Assembly (NCBI GenBank): GCA_963970005.1
Contig: CAXAMN010028950.1
Location: 26,927 to 90,926 of the forward strand
Source of the DNA: Durusdinium trenchii
Lineage: Eukaryota > Sar > Dinophyceae > Suessiales > Symbiodiniaceae
Direction: 5' to 3'
Length of the DNA stretch: 64,000 bases
The notes under the pieces were generated by a model, which did no database searches, was not told the DNA's origin, and worked only from the letters and a program-made list of their open reading frames with translations. Position numbers and translations under genes: made by a program. Shown in pieces: positions 35,684 to 47,481 of this stretch (positions are counted from its first letter, which is position 1; each line of letters opens with the position of its first letter).

Positions 35684-37513
35684 CATTCATCCGAGATAAT
35701 ATCCATGACCTCGCAGACCGAGGTGGGAGATGTCTACCAAAAGATTGCAGCCAGGATCCAGCTTGACCAAGGGTTGCTGCTGCTGTTGACTTCCCACGGT
35801 CAAGTCCTGCAAGACTTGGATGAGTTGCTGGTCGAGCTGGTCGAAGTCGATGAGATCCAGTACCTTCTTCGACCTATTGGTGCAGCAGAAGCAACATTGA
35901 GTTTAGTGCGAGCGGCAGACGGGTGCGAGCGGACTGCTACGCAAGTGGGTGCTGTAAATGCCATTGCCTCATTGACCAATTCCAAACTGAGTTTGCACGG
36001 TGTCAAACTGCCGAGCAGCTTGCAGACTTTGACGTTCAGCCACGAGACCGAGGACTTCGAAGGTGTTGTGTTGCCAAGCAGCCTACGTTCTTTAAATTTT
36101 GTTCACTTCAACCAGAGCTTAGAGAAAGTCACCTTGCCAAGTGGTCTGCAGACTTTGACCTTTGGGAAGGAGTTAAACCAGAGCTTGGAAGGTGTCTCCT
36201 TGCCTAGCAGCTTGCAGACTTTGACCTTTGGCTATTCATTCAACCAGAGCTTGCAAGGTGTCACCTTGCCAAGCAGCCTGCAGACTCTGACCTTCGGCTA
36301 CAAGTTCAACCAGAGCTTGGAAGGTGTCACCTGGCCAAGCAGCCTGCAGACTTTGACCTTCGGCACAGAATTCAACCAGAGCTTGCAGGCTGTCACCTTG
36401 CCCAGCGGCCTGCGAAGTTTAACCTTTGGCTCAAAATTCAACCAGAGTTTGGAAGGAGTCAACTTGCCCAAAAGACTGCAGGATTTGACATTTGGCAACA
36501 GTTTCGACCAGAGCTTGGAACGTGTCACCTTGCCAAGCAGCCTGCAGACATTGACCTTCGGTGGAAATTTTAATCAAAGTTTGGAAGGTGTTTTGCTGCC
36601 CAACAATTTGCAGTCCTTGACTTTCGGCTATTGGTTCAATAAGACATTGGAAGGCGTCGTGTCGCTGCCCACCGGCCTTGAGAGCTTGACCTTCGGCTGT
36701 CGATTCAACCGAAGCTTGGCAGATGGCATCTTGCCAATTGGCCTGCAGACATTGAGTTTCGGACGCGACTTTAGAAGGATCATCGCAGGCATGTGGCTGC
36801 CCAAAGAATTACAGACTTTGGTCTTAGACCATGGCTTCAATGAGAGGTTGACAGGTGTAGTGTTGCCAAGAGGTCTGAAATCACTGACCTTTGGGCAAGC
36901 CTTCAACCAGAGCTTGATTGATGTTGCTTTGCCAGAGGGCTTGCGAGCATTGAGATTTGGTGGTCAATATAACCGGAGCTTTGCAGGTGTCTCCATACCC
37001 GGCAGTCTTCTGACATTATCCTTCGGACAGCGGTTTAACCAGAGTTTGGCTCGCATCATGCTGCCAAGCAGCTTGCAGACTTTGACCTTCGGCAATATGT
37101 TCAACCCGAGCTTGGAAGGTGTCTCCTTGCCAAGAAGCCTGCAGACTTTGACCTTCGGCTACATGTTCAACCAGAGCTTAAAAGATGTCACCTTGCCAAG
37201 CAGCCTGCAGACTTTGACCTTCGGCCACGAGTTCAACCAGAGCTTAAAAGGTGTCACCTTGCCAAGCAGCCTGCAGACTTTGACCTTCGGCAATATGTTC
37301 AACCAGAGCTTAAAAGGTGTCACCTTGCCAAGCAGCCTGCAGACTTTGACCTTCGGCAATATGTTCAACCAGAGCTTGGAAGGTGTTTTGCTGCCCCGCA
37401 CTTTACGGGTCTTGGTGTTTGACACGTGGTTTGATCAGGAGTCTGATTTTTCGACACCGATCCACGAATCTCCGGTCGCGATCCGTGAGTCGTTCGATGT
37501 CGTGATCCCCCCA
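35684..37513 (+). CDS. FNIP-repeat protein, main exon (about 22 repeats, partial ubiquitin-like N-terminus)
   Basis: The frame is open from a CCTAG acceptor (35682-35683) and includes an ATG at 35705. Residues about 10-60 (DVYQKIAARIQLDQGLLLLL, GQVLQDLDELL, EIQYLLRPI) look like the second half of a ubiquitin-like fold, so an upstream exon probably supplies the first strands. From about residue 95 come 22 tandem 22-residue FNIP repeats (LPSSLQTLTFGxxFNQSLEG, then V and T). This builds a leucine-rich solenoid, known in protists as an interaction surface. The last six repeats are nearly identical in DNA, pointing to recent unequal exchange. At 37514 the frame meets GGTAGGT, a likely donor. If unspliced it continues to a stop at 37541-37543. 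No transmembrane segment is seen. The substrate is unknown; an adaptor role is inference. Confidence 0.85.
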
Positions 37514-37657
37514 GGTAGGTCCGTGATTTGTTTCGATAGATGACCCTCCAGTGACGTTATAAGTTATATAAAAGTTAGATATCCCTCTTCATTTGGCTGG
37601 ATTTGTGGAGCTACAGCAGCGTTTTCAGTAACCAAACCTGGTTTTTTTCTCCTTCAG

Positions 37658-37800
37658 GAAGCGCAGCGTGTCCCAAAGAGTCAATCCAAGGGCACTTACT
37701 TTGAGCAGAGCTTGGCCAATGTCACCTTGGACGGATTGGGCTCCTTGACCTTGGGACTTCGTGCTCGCTGGAGCCCTTGCGGAGTCAGCGATAAGACGTG
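37658..37800 (+). CDS. FNIP gene, likely second exon
   Basis: After CTTCAG the frame EAQRVPKSQSKGTYFEQSLA continues NVTLDGLGSLTLGLRA, a degenerate FNIP repeat. Joining it in frame to the main exon removes one base more than a strict GT-AG intron (37515-37657), a behaviour also seen in the minus-strand genes. The 3' end is approximate. Confidence 0.55.
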
Positions 37801-37964
37801 TGGTTTGCTTTATCGAGTTTGAGTTGTCCTGTTTTCTGGTCATCTTAAACCGCACCTCTCCAAATGAACATCTACAGAAAACAACACACACACACACATC
37901 CAGAAAGAAAACAACAGTAAGCTGGCCGGTCAGCACTAAGCTGTCCTTGCCAGCCGTTAATTAG

Positions 37965-38102
37965 GTGTCAGAACCAAGGAACTTGGCCGGTGTCACGTTG
38001 CCCAGCCTACGGACGCTGAGTTTGGACGTCGACTTGGACAATTTGGAAGACATGTTCGACTTGCCAAGTTGCCTCCAGCAGCTCAAGTTTAAGAACTTCG
38101 AG
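37965..38102 (+). CDS. FNIP gene, likely third exon
   Basis: 46 codons from a TTAG acceptor followed by G to a GT donor at 38103. NLAGVTLPSLRTLSLDVDLD and FDLPSCLQQLKFKNFE are diverged FNIP-type repeats closing the solenoid. Later exons were not identified. Confidence 0.55.
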
Positions 38103-38628
38103 GTGATTGTCCATGTTCTCAAAGTGAGGGAAGAAAAGTCCGGCAGGATATGTTCATTTCACTCAGGTTTTTAAGTACTTGGGACAGACGGTCGGCTCAC
38201 AATGTGTATGAATTGGGTGTCGTGAGTCGTGTCGGTGACATGTCGATTGAGTTCTGGCCTTCTGAGCTGACCAAGTGGGATGATTTTAGGAGCACTGAGG
38301 ATTGAATGAGGTTCAACTCCATTCACAGAGTATGTATATGTATGTATGATGTTTTGCCTGTTGGCACCCCCCAATTTTTTTTGTCCAACAAATGGACTGT
38401 TGAAACGAATCAGCATGGGTTTGAAGATGTTTGACACCTCCAAGGTGGCAACTTGGCATTTTTCCATCCGGGGAGAAACGGGTTTCTAGTGACTTCCCCT
38501 TGTGGGTTGTGATACACCTGAAGGTTCCCTGACCTCAACCACCCAGTCACCCAGTCACCCGGACCAAGCACCCCACATCCGGGCGGAAAGCACATCACAC
38601 CGAGACCCACACCGACCACCTCGAGACA

Positions 38629-38846
38629 TGCAGGACTTCCGCACGTCCGCCGGACGTCCGCGCGACGAGACGCCCGCGCGCGAGGCACTTCGGGTGCTTC
38701 GCCCGAAGGTGATCCACGTGGAGTACATGCCTCAGGCGCCTGAGCGTCTGAGCTGTGGGCGAAACGACGGAGAGCGAGCGGGCGAGCTTGCTTGCGGCAG
38801 TTTGTGCGGTTTGAGCGAGCAAACAGAGTTTGCTGAAATGCTTTGA
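38629..38846 (+). CDS. Putative exon, unknown product
   Basis: GC-rich frame beginning near MQDFRTSAGRPRDETPAREA and continuing LRVLRPKVIHVEYMPQAPER to a stop at 38844-38846. It has natural composition and high GC at third positions. No family is recognised. Confidence 0.45.
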
Positions 38847-39236
38847 GCTTTGGTGAAGGATATTGTCATAAAAGAGTCATTGAGGAAAAATCCTGAAAAG
38901 CAGTGAAAAGCATGGGAGATCTCCAGTTTCAGGAGAGTTTCTCGGGATTCGATGTGTTTTTGATGCAGATGAAGGTATATTTTCAGCCAGAAAAAGGCCA
39001 TGTTGACTGCTCATCTCTTTTCGGGCAGTGACACGGAGCCAGGCCAAACATGTGACACGGTTCTTGAAGGATCACAGAAGGATAGGTCACATAGGTCACC
39101 TTTGGTTGCTGTGATCGTTTGTGGTCGGTTGAAATTCCATGCCCTCCTGTTTATACATATATACACCAGAACTGCTGTTTCGATATGTTTCGATGATTTG
39201 ACCAAAGAAACGAATCTGTTCCGGTTCCCTTGCCAG

Positions 39237-39376
39237 AGGCCCCTCCTCCCTTGGAATATGTCCAGCACTACCAACCTTCGTTGCTGCAGGCGGGGAGACC
39301 AGTCCGATCGACCCTGAAATACACCAAGTTGACCACGCGCAGCCGAGCGATTCCGTGGGTCAAAACTTCACACTAG
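39237..39376 (+). CDS. Putative last exon, unknown product
   Basis: CTTGCCAG acceptor, then EAPPPLEYVQHYQPSLLQAG and STLKYTKLTTRSRAIPWVKT, stop TAG at 39374-39376. Confidence 0.45.
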
Positions 39377-39424
39377 TTGACCTAGAGTGACCGGAGTGAC
39401 CTCTGAAAATGAATTCAACAGGCT

Positions 39425-39472
39425 ACAAGGCTAGGAGCAAGGACGCTACTATAGGGGCTCCTGGCCTCGCTA
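39425..39472. repeat. Dispersed CTACTAGGAGC / GGGGCTCCTGGC repeat, copy 2
   Basis: A single unit: CTAGGAGCAAGGACGCTACT followed by AGGGGCTCCTGGCC. Same family as at 11861, 47699 and 63531. Confidence 0.8.
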
Positions 39473-40944
39473 GACGCATGAAGACGAAGCCAACCCAGCA
39501 ATGCGAGAGTGATTTCAGGTACACGTCTTTTCGCGCCACTGCAACAAACACTTCGAAGACAGCGTTCCAAATGGTCAACCACAACGGCTACAAAGGATGT
39601 CAATCTACGCCCTGGTTTGGTCCGGAAGTTGTGTTGGTTCCCCTCAGCCATGGCACAGCCTGGGACCGGATTTGGAGGATGGATAGACGTCCCTCAACGG
39701 TTTTTCAAAGCAGCCACGGTGTCGTTGTGTGTTCTCCGGATTTTTTCCGGTATATCCTTCGCTAATCTGAATGGATCGGGTGGAGAAACCTTCCATATAC
39801 CTTCCGAGTCTGAGAGGCGTCGCGTGGGAGTTCTGAGCACTTCCTGCGGAAGCCAATGTTCTGCTGACCGAACCTGAAGGTTTTTCTTCGGCTTTGTCGA
39901 CATCCATCGATATTTTGGGCACCCATCGATTCATTCTGGGCATCCATACGTATACCGTAGACCCATTCTGGGTTACCCATCGACCCTCCCAGAATCGCCG
40001 GTGAATCACTAGGTGGACATCCATGGCCGTGGTGAGACCTTGCTCTTGCGAGAGAGGCTGTCTGGGAGGTGCACAAACATCCCTCACGTTGTTCCCTGTG
40101 TCGACAAAACATCCAACAGAAAGTCGACAAGGAAAAACAAGGAAAAACAAGTGTTTCTCCAGTTTACTTCCGGATTTCATGTTTTGGAGGCTTTCCAGGG
40201 GTCATGTGTCCGATTCCGTTGTTTCAGGAACGAGGGTAGTCAATGTGTGAATTGTGCCACATTCTATTTGGCTGCCTTGCTTTCTGGAATGGCAGGAGAA
40301 CCGTTTGTGAGTAGCGTTCTCCTTGAAACAGATGCAAAATACAGATCCAGACCACTGGACGATTTTTCATCAACCTGATGTTTTTACTTGACAATTCAAA
40401 ACCTTCACCGCAAGCTTCAGCATCCCAAATGCATATGCGCTATCTTTGTTGGATCCGATTACTTCCAATCCCTATGCTGTCCCTGTTTTTGGAAGGAGGG
40501 GTAGGAGCTATTCTGGGATCAAAGTTGTTTGTTATTGCAGAACAAACTTATAAGAGCTAGATGGTTCCAAGTATAATGTTGGTTGTTCGACCAAGTACGT
40601 ACTGGATATGTTTTTGTTTTTAATCATCCGCAGTTACTGATTGGTGGTTACGCCAACACAATTCACACCAGCTCGAGCTTGCTGTGACACTATGGTCTCA
40701 CAGCGAGACCTCCAGTGTTCGACTCCGGGAAGATCAACCAAGCTGATTGGAGCAGAGAAGATCCTGAAATCCGAGCTAAGAGCTACGTTTCCATGAATTC
40801 CGTGACCTTTCCCTGGTTTTGGAATAGACATAATCTATGGGACTGGAACATGAAAACCCAACAAAGATGACCCCAATGTAGGTAATCTATTCCAGTCCCA
40901 TGGATGGTTTGGGAATAGACAGATTGGAGGAGTAGCTTCGCTTG

Positions 40945-41107
40945 TGTTGGAGTTCCAAGGTTTGTCAATCCCTCATTCGACGTGCCTGACTTCGCCTTGT
41001 CGGTGAATGCTCGAAGTGACGTGCTCAGGCTGTGGAAGCCTTCGGCACAGCAGGGCAAGCCCAGTGTTTTCGACATCGGCAGGCTGTTAAACGAAGCTGG
41101 TAGTTGA
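40945..41107 (+). CDS. Putative last exon, unknown product
   Basis: It reads GVPRFVNPSFDVPDFALSVN, ARSDVLRLWKPSAQQGKPSV and FDIGRLLNEAGS, with stop TGA at 41105-41107. Composition and third-position GC are convincing. No family is recognised. Confidence 0.5.
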
Positions 41108-41361
41108 GGAAAGAGATGATATCTCCAGATAGGGCTAATTGGCTAAAATTTGCTGTTGGATTTTTGTGTTGAATCCACACACACCCTTGAGCTTTGCCTT
41201 ATCGAAGTGTCTGGACAGGATGCGTCCTAGGACATTGTGAAAGGTTTTCACTGTTGAGCGATGTTGAAAAACACAGCGGTAGGCCGTCAAACACCCACAG
41301 AGTTTAGTTTACAATAAGTCTACAATCTTCTTTCACCGGTTCCTTTGGAAGATACGCCGTT

Positions 41362-41660
41362 TTTCAGCCGCCAGATGTTGTTCGAGCCACGCTCCGTTTG
41401 AATGGTTCAAGCTCCATCGATGGGATCAAAGACTTAGAGAGATCAAGAATCGGTGATCGTGACGTGATCTTCTTCTACGATCACCAATTCACTGACAAAT
41501 CGGATCGTGATCACGCGAAAAAAATCGGTGATCGTGATACGCGGATCATACGTGATCGTTCGAATCGGTCGACCACTCCCACTCATGTTAACGTGGATGG
41601 CATGGCCTCGAAAGGATGGACCATTTTTGTTCCACAAGTCCGGTGGTTGACGAGGTAGGT
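41362..41660 (+). CDS. Possible exon and adjoining GATC-rich segment
   Basis: After TTTTTCAG the frame PPDVVRATLRLNGSSSIDGI is coding-like to about 41430. It stays open through a GATC-rich segment (41430-41560), giving a biased Arg/Asp/Ile sequence that may be non-coding. The exon end is uncertain. Confidence 0.35.
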
Positions 41661-42475
41661 TTCCTCGGAGTAGACCTCATCCGGTCCGTTTGGAGGGGTG
41701 AAAAAGGGACCCCCCCTCCACACGCAGAAAGTGACAGAAGGTGTAAGTTCCACAAACAGGAACCTCGGTCACTGCGTTTCACCTCGTCACTGCAACAGCG
41801 AGGTTTATTTGGTCGGAGGAACAGCTGCAGAAGTGTGGCTCCTAGTGGCGTTGGGCAGAGGATTTTCGGATGCATATTGGGTGTAGTTCAATGTCCAGTA
41901 AGATTTGGTCCCCACAATTCTCCCTTGAAGGCTGGTGATGGATAACGGGTCAAATGAAGGAACCTCGGTTTTGGCTTTTTTTTCATTCACGGCTTGCCTA
42001 GTGAAGAGCGCGATTTACTGCCCCCCCCAGCAACTGAAACCAAGTCGGTGTTCTTTCCTGAACAAGAGGAGGCCCGCAGAGGTAAATTTATGAAACAACA
42101 GTATTCGTCAGCCCATTTTTTCAGATGTACCAACATGTTCAAGATCTTTCGAGGAACCCTTGGCTTTTTGTTTAGAAAGCTTGCGCTTTACAGTTGAAAA
42201 AGCGGTTCTTCAACTACACTTAATATAATTAAAGTTGTATAAACAACTGTACATAAAGCACCGAGCTATAGAAATGTACCACATACTACAGTACCACCGT
42301 CGAGAATCCAAACGAACACACTGTCATTGTCTCATAATTCATCATAATTGTTAGAGAAGTTGCCGCTGTATTTGTTTTGTGCGTTGAGAAGAAAGCCAAT
42401 CTTCCAATTCCTTGCCCTTGACAATGCCTTTGATTTTAGTTCAAATGATCGCTTCCATGTCTTTCCCTCAACCAG

Positions 42476-42620
42476 GAAGGCCCCGATGGATCCTGTCGCC
42501 GCTTCCGTCGCTGGCACGGCTTCCCAGACACGACTGGTACGGGATCCGTGGGAGCGTGATCAGCGTCCCCCAGTGGATGTGTCGGTTGATGTTCCAGGAA
42601 AGCTCTGTGATCCAGTTTAA
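42476..42620 (+). CDS. Putative last exon, unknown product
   Basis: CAACCAG acceptor followed by G, then KAPMDPVAASVAGTASQTRL, VRDPWERDQRPPVDVSVDVP and a stop at 42618-42620. Confidence 0.45.
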
Positions 42621-43270
42621 ACGCCAACATGGCTCATTCATTTACTCATAATACTTTCTTTTTTTTTGGCAGTTGTATCCGTGACCCTGGAGTTTTCCAG
42701 TCAAAGATGTTCAGAAACTCAAAGGATCGATCGGAATCTAAAACGGAAATCCCTCCAAACAAGCACCGCCTTGGCCGCCTTAAGTCCACCTGGATGGTTT
42801 CGGAGCTTCCACGGTTTCGGTGCTGTTCCGGCGCGGTGCTTCCGCTTGAGAATCGGGACGTACATCTCACAGCAGAATCGTGAAACTGTACAACTGGGGC
42901 AACACATGTTTTCTAAACAAATAACACTCAACTCTACAGGTTTTCTTAAAGATGGCAAGTCCAGGTAGTCGCCTGTTCTTGCATACATGCCGCATGTCAG
43001 GCATACACTGGGTGTCTTGGGCCCCTATTGAAACCGGAACTTGCACTGACACATAAGCCACTTCACCTTCCAAGCCATTTGCTTCAGGCAAAGGGGCACA
43101 AGATCGTTGGACTGAAGGACGTGAGAAGCATGGCTGCATGTGGCCACGACTGTACAAAAGGGTGCTAGCTGCTAGATGAGGGACCCAAAGTACGCGTGCA
43201 CTCCAGATTCCCAAATCTGGATGATCTTGACTAATATCTTGACACATCATATCTTTTTGGGTGTTCTCAG

Positions 43271-43420
43271 TGCAAAAGGAATTCACGTGCTGACACATCC
43301 TTGGTTGCCGATGGAGCCGTGCATCCACACCGCGGTCTCTTCCAGCGCTGGAACGTTCCTATGCGCGAAATTCCTCAGGATGACCGGCTGTTCCCTCTCG
43401 GCCTTTTTGCTTCGTGCTGA
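43271..43420 (+). CDS. Putative exon, unknown product
   Basis: TTCTCAG acceptor, then CKRNSRADTSLVADGAVHPH, RGLFQRWNVPMREIPQDDRL and FPLGLFASC, stop at 43418-43420. It looks more natural than the longer overlapping frame on the same strand. No family is recognised. Confidence 0.5.
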   Translation, partial: CKRNSRADTSLVADGAVHPHRGLFQRWNVPMREIPQDDRLFPLGLFASC

Positions 43421-43639
43421 AGGCGCCTACGCGCACGACGCGCCGATCGTTTCAGGTCCACGCGCCGCCGATGGGTTTCCGTCTGGTCGTTGAGAAAGCA
43501 GCGAATGGACCAGACTCTATAGGTCTGACAAACTCCACATGGCAATCATTGTTGCTCATAAAGAGTTTCTGGGGTATTTGAAGTGCAGTTGCCAGCACCA
43601 TGTCCCATCCACTCTTTATCCATCCTTCATCATCCTTCC

Positions 43640-43892
43640 GATTTCGGCTCATCGAAAGAAATGGTGCTTCGATGACGGCGGTGCCTTCGTCCCGACTGAA
43701 CTCGCCGTCTCCGTCGTCGCAGGCTACGCGCTCTTTGCCGCGGGGGACGAAGAGGCGGTGTTGGTGCGGGAGGACCTCCAAGCCTTGCTGGGTCCGGGCA
43801 CCAGGCTGACACGACTCATGTTGGTGGTGTTCTTCGGGGTCGAGGCTGTCGAGCTGAGAGTTGATGCTGAGAGAGTTGTGGCACTTTGTTGA
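43640..43892 (+). CDS. Possible exon, hydrophobic
   Basis: It reads CFDDGGAFVPTELAVSVVAG, YALFAAGDEEAVLVREDLQA and VVFFGVEAVELRVDAERVVA, stop at 43890-43892. The hydrophobic stretch at AVSVVAGYALFAA may be membrane-associated. The opposite strand is also open, so strand is not certain. Confidence 0.35.
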
Positions 43893-43997
43893 AGGTGCAA
43901 TATTGAGGTGAGGTGGTAGTGGTTGACCATTTGCAGGGAAGATTGGGGACACGCCTAATGAATCCTAAATACATTATAATTATAGGCGTGCACATCC

Positions 43998-44052
43998 CAG
44001 GAAATGCCTTCGGAAATGCCTTCGGAAATGCCTTCGGAAATGCCTTCGGAAT
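43998..44052. repeat. 12-bp tandem repeat, GGAAATGCCTTC
   Basis: Just over four perfect units, readable as GNAF on the plus strand and KAFP on the minus strand. It ends in an EcoRI-like GGAATTCC. Confidence 0.9.
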
Positions 44053-44987
44053 TCCATGGCAGCACAATTCCACTGTGCCCAATGTTTTGAGGGGCCCATG
44101 AGGAGAAATCATGGCAAATGTTGCGAAAGAACTGCCACCGTGTTCATTCAGACATAAGTTCAGCTTCTGGAGTCCCAAATCCTAGAGAATCTGATCCAAA
44201 TGATGTGAATGTTGATGGGCCAAAAGCCTGGAGCTCGACCCGTCCACCCATGTCGCTTCGTGTAGCGAGTCGACCTTGTATAGTTCAACTGGTCTGGTGC
44301 GATGGCCGCAGACGTCGCTTGCACCCGGTCGCTTGCACCCGGTCGCTTGCACCCATCTAGTCGGTGATCGAAGCTGCCCCATCTAGTCGGTGGCGCGTCA
44401 GAGGGGGGGTGCACCGCGGCGAAGGCGAAGGCCGACCGAAGCCGCCCCATCTCTTCATCTCCTCATAGGCGGCTTCCGGGCGTCCGGCCTTCCGACCTGC
44501 CAAACTTGGAGGGTGAACGCTTCCCACGCGAACTCGGATCAGCTCCATCGATGCGAGCGTGTCGACGAGCGTGTTTTCGGTTCCGGTGAAAGGTGAAAGG
44601 CGGAACAGGTCGATGAGCGACAGCTTCATGGCGAATCGGATCCCAATCGAAGTGATCAACAGCAACAGCTTGAGAGCAAGATGAGGCCGGCAAGTTCTGC
44701 AAGATTTCACTGCAAGCGGCACTGCTTCACTTTCAACAGGAGCACAATTCCCTATCAAAGCTTTTTCTCAGCATTGGCGCTTCTTCTGCATCTTGCTAAT
44801 CCATGGCAGAGCCCTCATCGCTGGTGAACATGCATTCAGCAGATCGTACGTCTTGAAAATTGACCGTCTTCAATTGACTGGAATTGAGGTTTTCGGGTGC
44901 TTAAGATAGGACCCCCCCCCAAACCCCTCCTCTCTCTTTAGATCCGAAGAAAAGTGAGTCTTTGGGAGCTAGGTGTTGAATGTCCTT

Positions 44988-45048
44988 ATAGCAGGTTGGA
45001 GGCCATTGCTAGTAACTTGGAGGCCATTGCTATTAGGTTGGAAGCTAT
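44988..45048. repeat. Short GGTTGGAGGCCATTGC repeat, three units
   Basis: Three degenerate units of the family forming the 49.7 kb array, in the same orientation. Confidence 0.8.
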
Positions 45049-46559
45049 TAGATTACCTTTTTCGTGATGTCCTTTGTTTCTCACCACACCGCTGTTGTGG
45101 CCGGCTTCCAAGGCCCGACACCGGACCCTTTGGCGCGGATCTCAGCATGTTTGCCAAAGAACAGGTTGCACCAAAACCGCCTGTGAATCCCTGTGATCAA
45201 TAGTTGTTCGATCATTTATTATTCAGACTTCTGACTTTTTGTGCAATATGATTATATATATATATATATTGTATACACATGTATATACACTATGACACTA
45301 TGCATACATACCATACGCTTGTTGTCCAAACGATCACATTCCGAATCCGTCGCCCCCAGCGAATCAATGTCACTCTGAGTCTCATGAGTCACCGGTCGAA
45401 AACGTGCCACATGTCAACCGGTCTACAACTAGAGGGTTCAGTCTGGATTGATGAGCAAAGTCTCATGAGGGTCAGTCTATAGTTGATGAATCCTTTCTAC
45501 CATCAGTGGTGCTGCCAGGATGCTTGGCTGCGAGGCTCCTTCTGCAACCCCTGGCGCCTTACCAATGCGCCTGGAGCTCTGGGAAGTAGTATGGTGAAGG
45601 ATCTCAAATCTCAAAGAAAGCAGTTGATCAATGTGTGAAACCTCCACTTAGGCTGGAAAGGTTTGACAGGTGGGAACAAGAGGTTGATTGAACATTGTTT
45701 TTTTTTTTTTTTAAATCATGTCTACATGCGGGATGGGTGGGATTTGTTGATGGGAGACAAAAGAAGAAGCACCTTTTTTGGGGGTATTCATCAAACTTTG
45801 GCTGCGCATTTGAGAGTATACATTTGAGGGGACATACACAAGAGCACGCTGAGAGCACATATGGGAGCACACTTTCAAGAGCTCACAGTTGACACCCGTG
45901 CGAGAGCATGCATGTGAGACCACACATTCGAGAGCAGCTCATGAAACGAGTGCGCAAATGAGAGTACACACAGAAACAATATGAAACAATCGCACACACA
46001 CACATATTATGGGTTTTTGAGCACACATACCCGGGTTCCCGGTAGGAGAGCACTGAAACGGTCTGAAACCCGAAACGGGACCACCGGAGCTGGACCCGGT
46101 TGCGGCAACGCGGGTCGGAGCTTGGCGGGTCGGCACCGAAGAGGCCACGTGAGGCGGCCGCCCTGAGCCAGAAGTGGTGAACCTCAATATACCTTTTATA
46201 TAAGTGTTTAGATGAAGTGGTGAACCTTATCCAAACACTCCATCTATGCATCTATGCAGCCATTGACCAGCCCAACCACCCCAATTTTTGGCAAGGGCAG
46301 CCGGGCAGTCCGAGCGGGTTTTGTGAAGCGAACCTGCATCGAGAAATCGTGGCATCGGGCGCCACACGGGACGTCCCGGCTGCCGCTGCGGACCGAAGGG
46401 CTGAAGCGTCGTCCCGGCACGTCGGAGGCAAAATGCCGAGGCCTTCGGAGAAAGACTGACAAAGAGACATATAGAGAGAGACACAGAGAAAGAGAAAGCG
46501 AGAGGGACATCAATGAAAGAGAGGTGCATCTAATGTCAAGTCCGGAGTAATAGCCCACC

Positions 46560-46642
46560 CTAGTGGTGGTAGTAGTAGTAGTCGTAGTCGTAGTCGTAGT
46601 CGTAGTCGTCGTCGTGGTCGTCGTGGTCGTAGTCGTAGTCGT

Positions 46643-46704
<62 letters not shown>

Positions 46705-46705
46705 C
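46560..46705. repeat. GTA/GTC/GTG trinucleotide repeat, about 145 bp
   Basis: An AGT run, then alternating GTAGTC with some GTCGTG, then AGT again. On the minus strand it reads as an arginine/leucine run, an artefact of the repeat. Confidence 0.95.
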
Positions 46706-46964
46706 ATTTGGCCACCTATATTACGTTCAATTTTGATGAGTTTTGGAGGCTGTCTGGGCTCGGATTAACAAAGGGAGGTTGTAAATCCTGAGTTGACACT
46801 ACTTGGAGCGGCTTCACAAAGGGTCGACCTAGGCCGGACTATGCCGCATGGGGCTTTGATTTCCGCCTGCTGGCCGTGACCTCAAATTGCGGGCTTTCGG
46901 CCTCCCAAAGACCTGGCTGATAGCGGGGTGTAGTGAGATGACCATGTTCCACACAGAAACTGAT

Positions 46965-47042
46965 TGGTGCTTAGTATGGAATGAATGCGTAACCAATAGA
47001 GATTCCTTTAGGATCCATTCCCCCATTCCCTACTAAGTGCCA
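46965..47042. repeat. Short foldback (78 bp)
   Basis: The left arm TGGTGCTTAGTATGGAATGA pairs with the right arm ending CATTCCCTACTAAGTGCCA with a few mismatches. A half-copy (TGGTGCTTAGTAGGGAATAA) is at about 11093, so the arm sequence is dispersed. Confidence 0.65.
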
Positions 47043-47481
47043 GTTAGCAAATTAGCGTATTTTACTGTAATCCTGATTGCTGTGGGCAGCAGAGAAGATG
47101 CGTAGTACAAGGCTGCAGCTCTGGCGGTGCCTACCTTGTAGTCGTTTTGACAGTTTATTGTGCTCCATCCATTGTGGGTGTGTACCCATAAGGGCCAAGG
47201 TCACTTTGTTCATGATTTAGTTGAATTCAGCCAGCGAATCCGCACTTGCTGGCTTGCCATCCTGACATATCCAGGGACTCACACGCCCATTTAGTGCTGG
47301 TCTAGTTGGGAGGTCTAAAGGATAGAGTTAGCACTGTAAAAGCCGGCAAAACAAAAACAGAACACTAGCGATTTCTGGCTGTCTCCCTTCCTTCCCCACT
47401 GGCTTCGTCATGCAAACGGATCAACTGCAACGGATTCCACGTGTTCCATTTTGTTCACCCATGAGATTCTAAGACCAAGAC

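Larger units (their letters stand above)
44060..47470. other. Repeat-rich stretch without firm genes
   Basis: I see no exon with splice support. A minus-strand frame at 44760-44360 (MKLSLIDLFRLSPFTGTENT) is possible but weak. The rest holds a GGTTGGAGGCC copy at 44988-45048, an AT tract at 45251-45272, a T-run at 45698-45713, a GAGAGCA/ACACA-rich stretch at 45830-46000 and a GTAGTC repeat. Confidence 0.45.

Noticed and set aside
46510..46707. Minus-strand leucine/arginine-run protein
   Set aside because: Produced entirely by the GTAGTC trinucleotide repeat.
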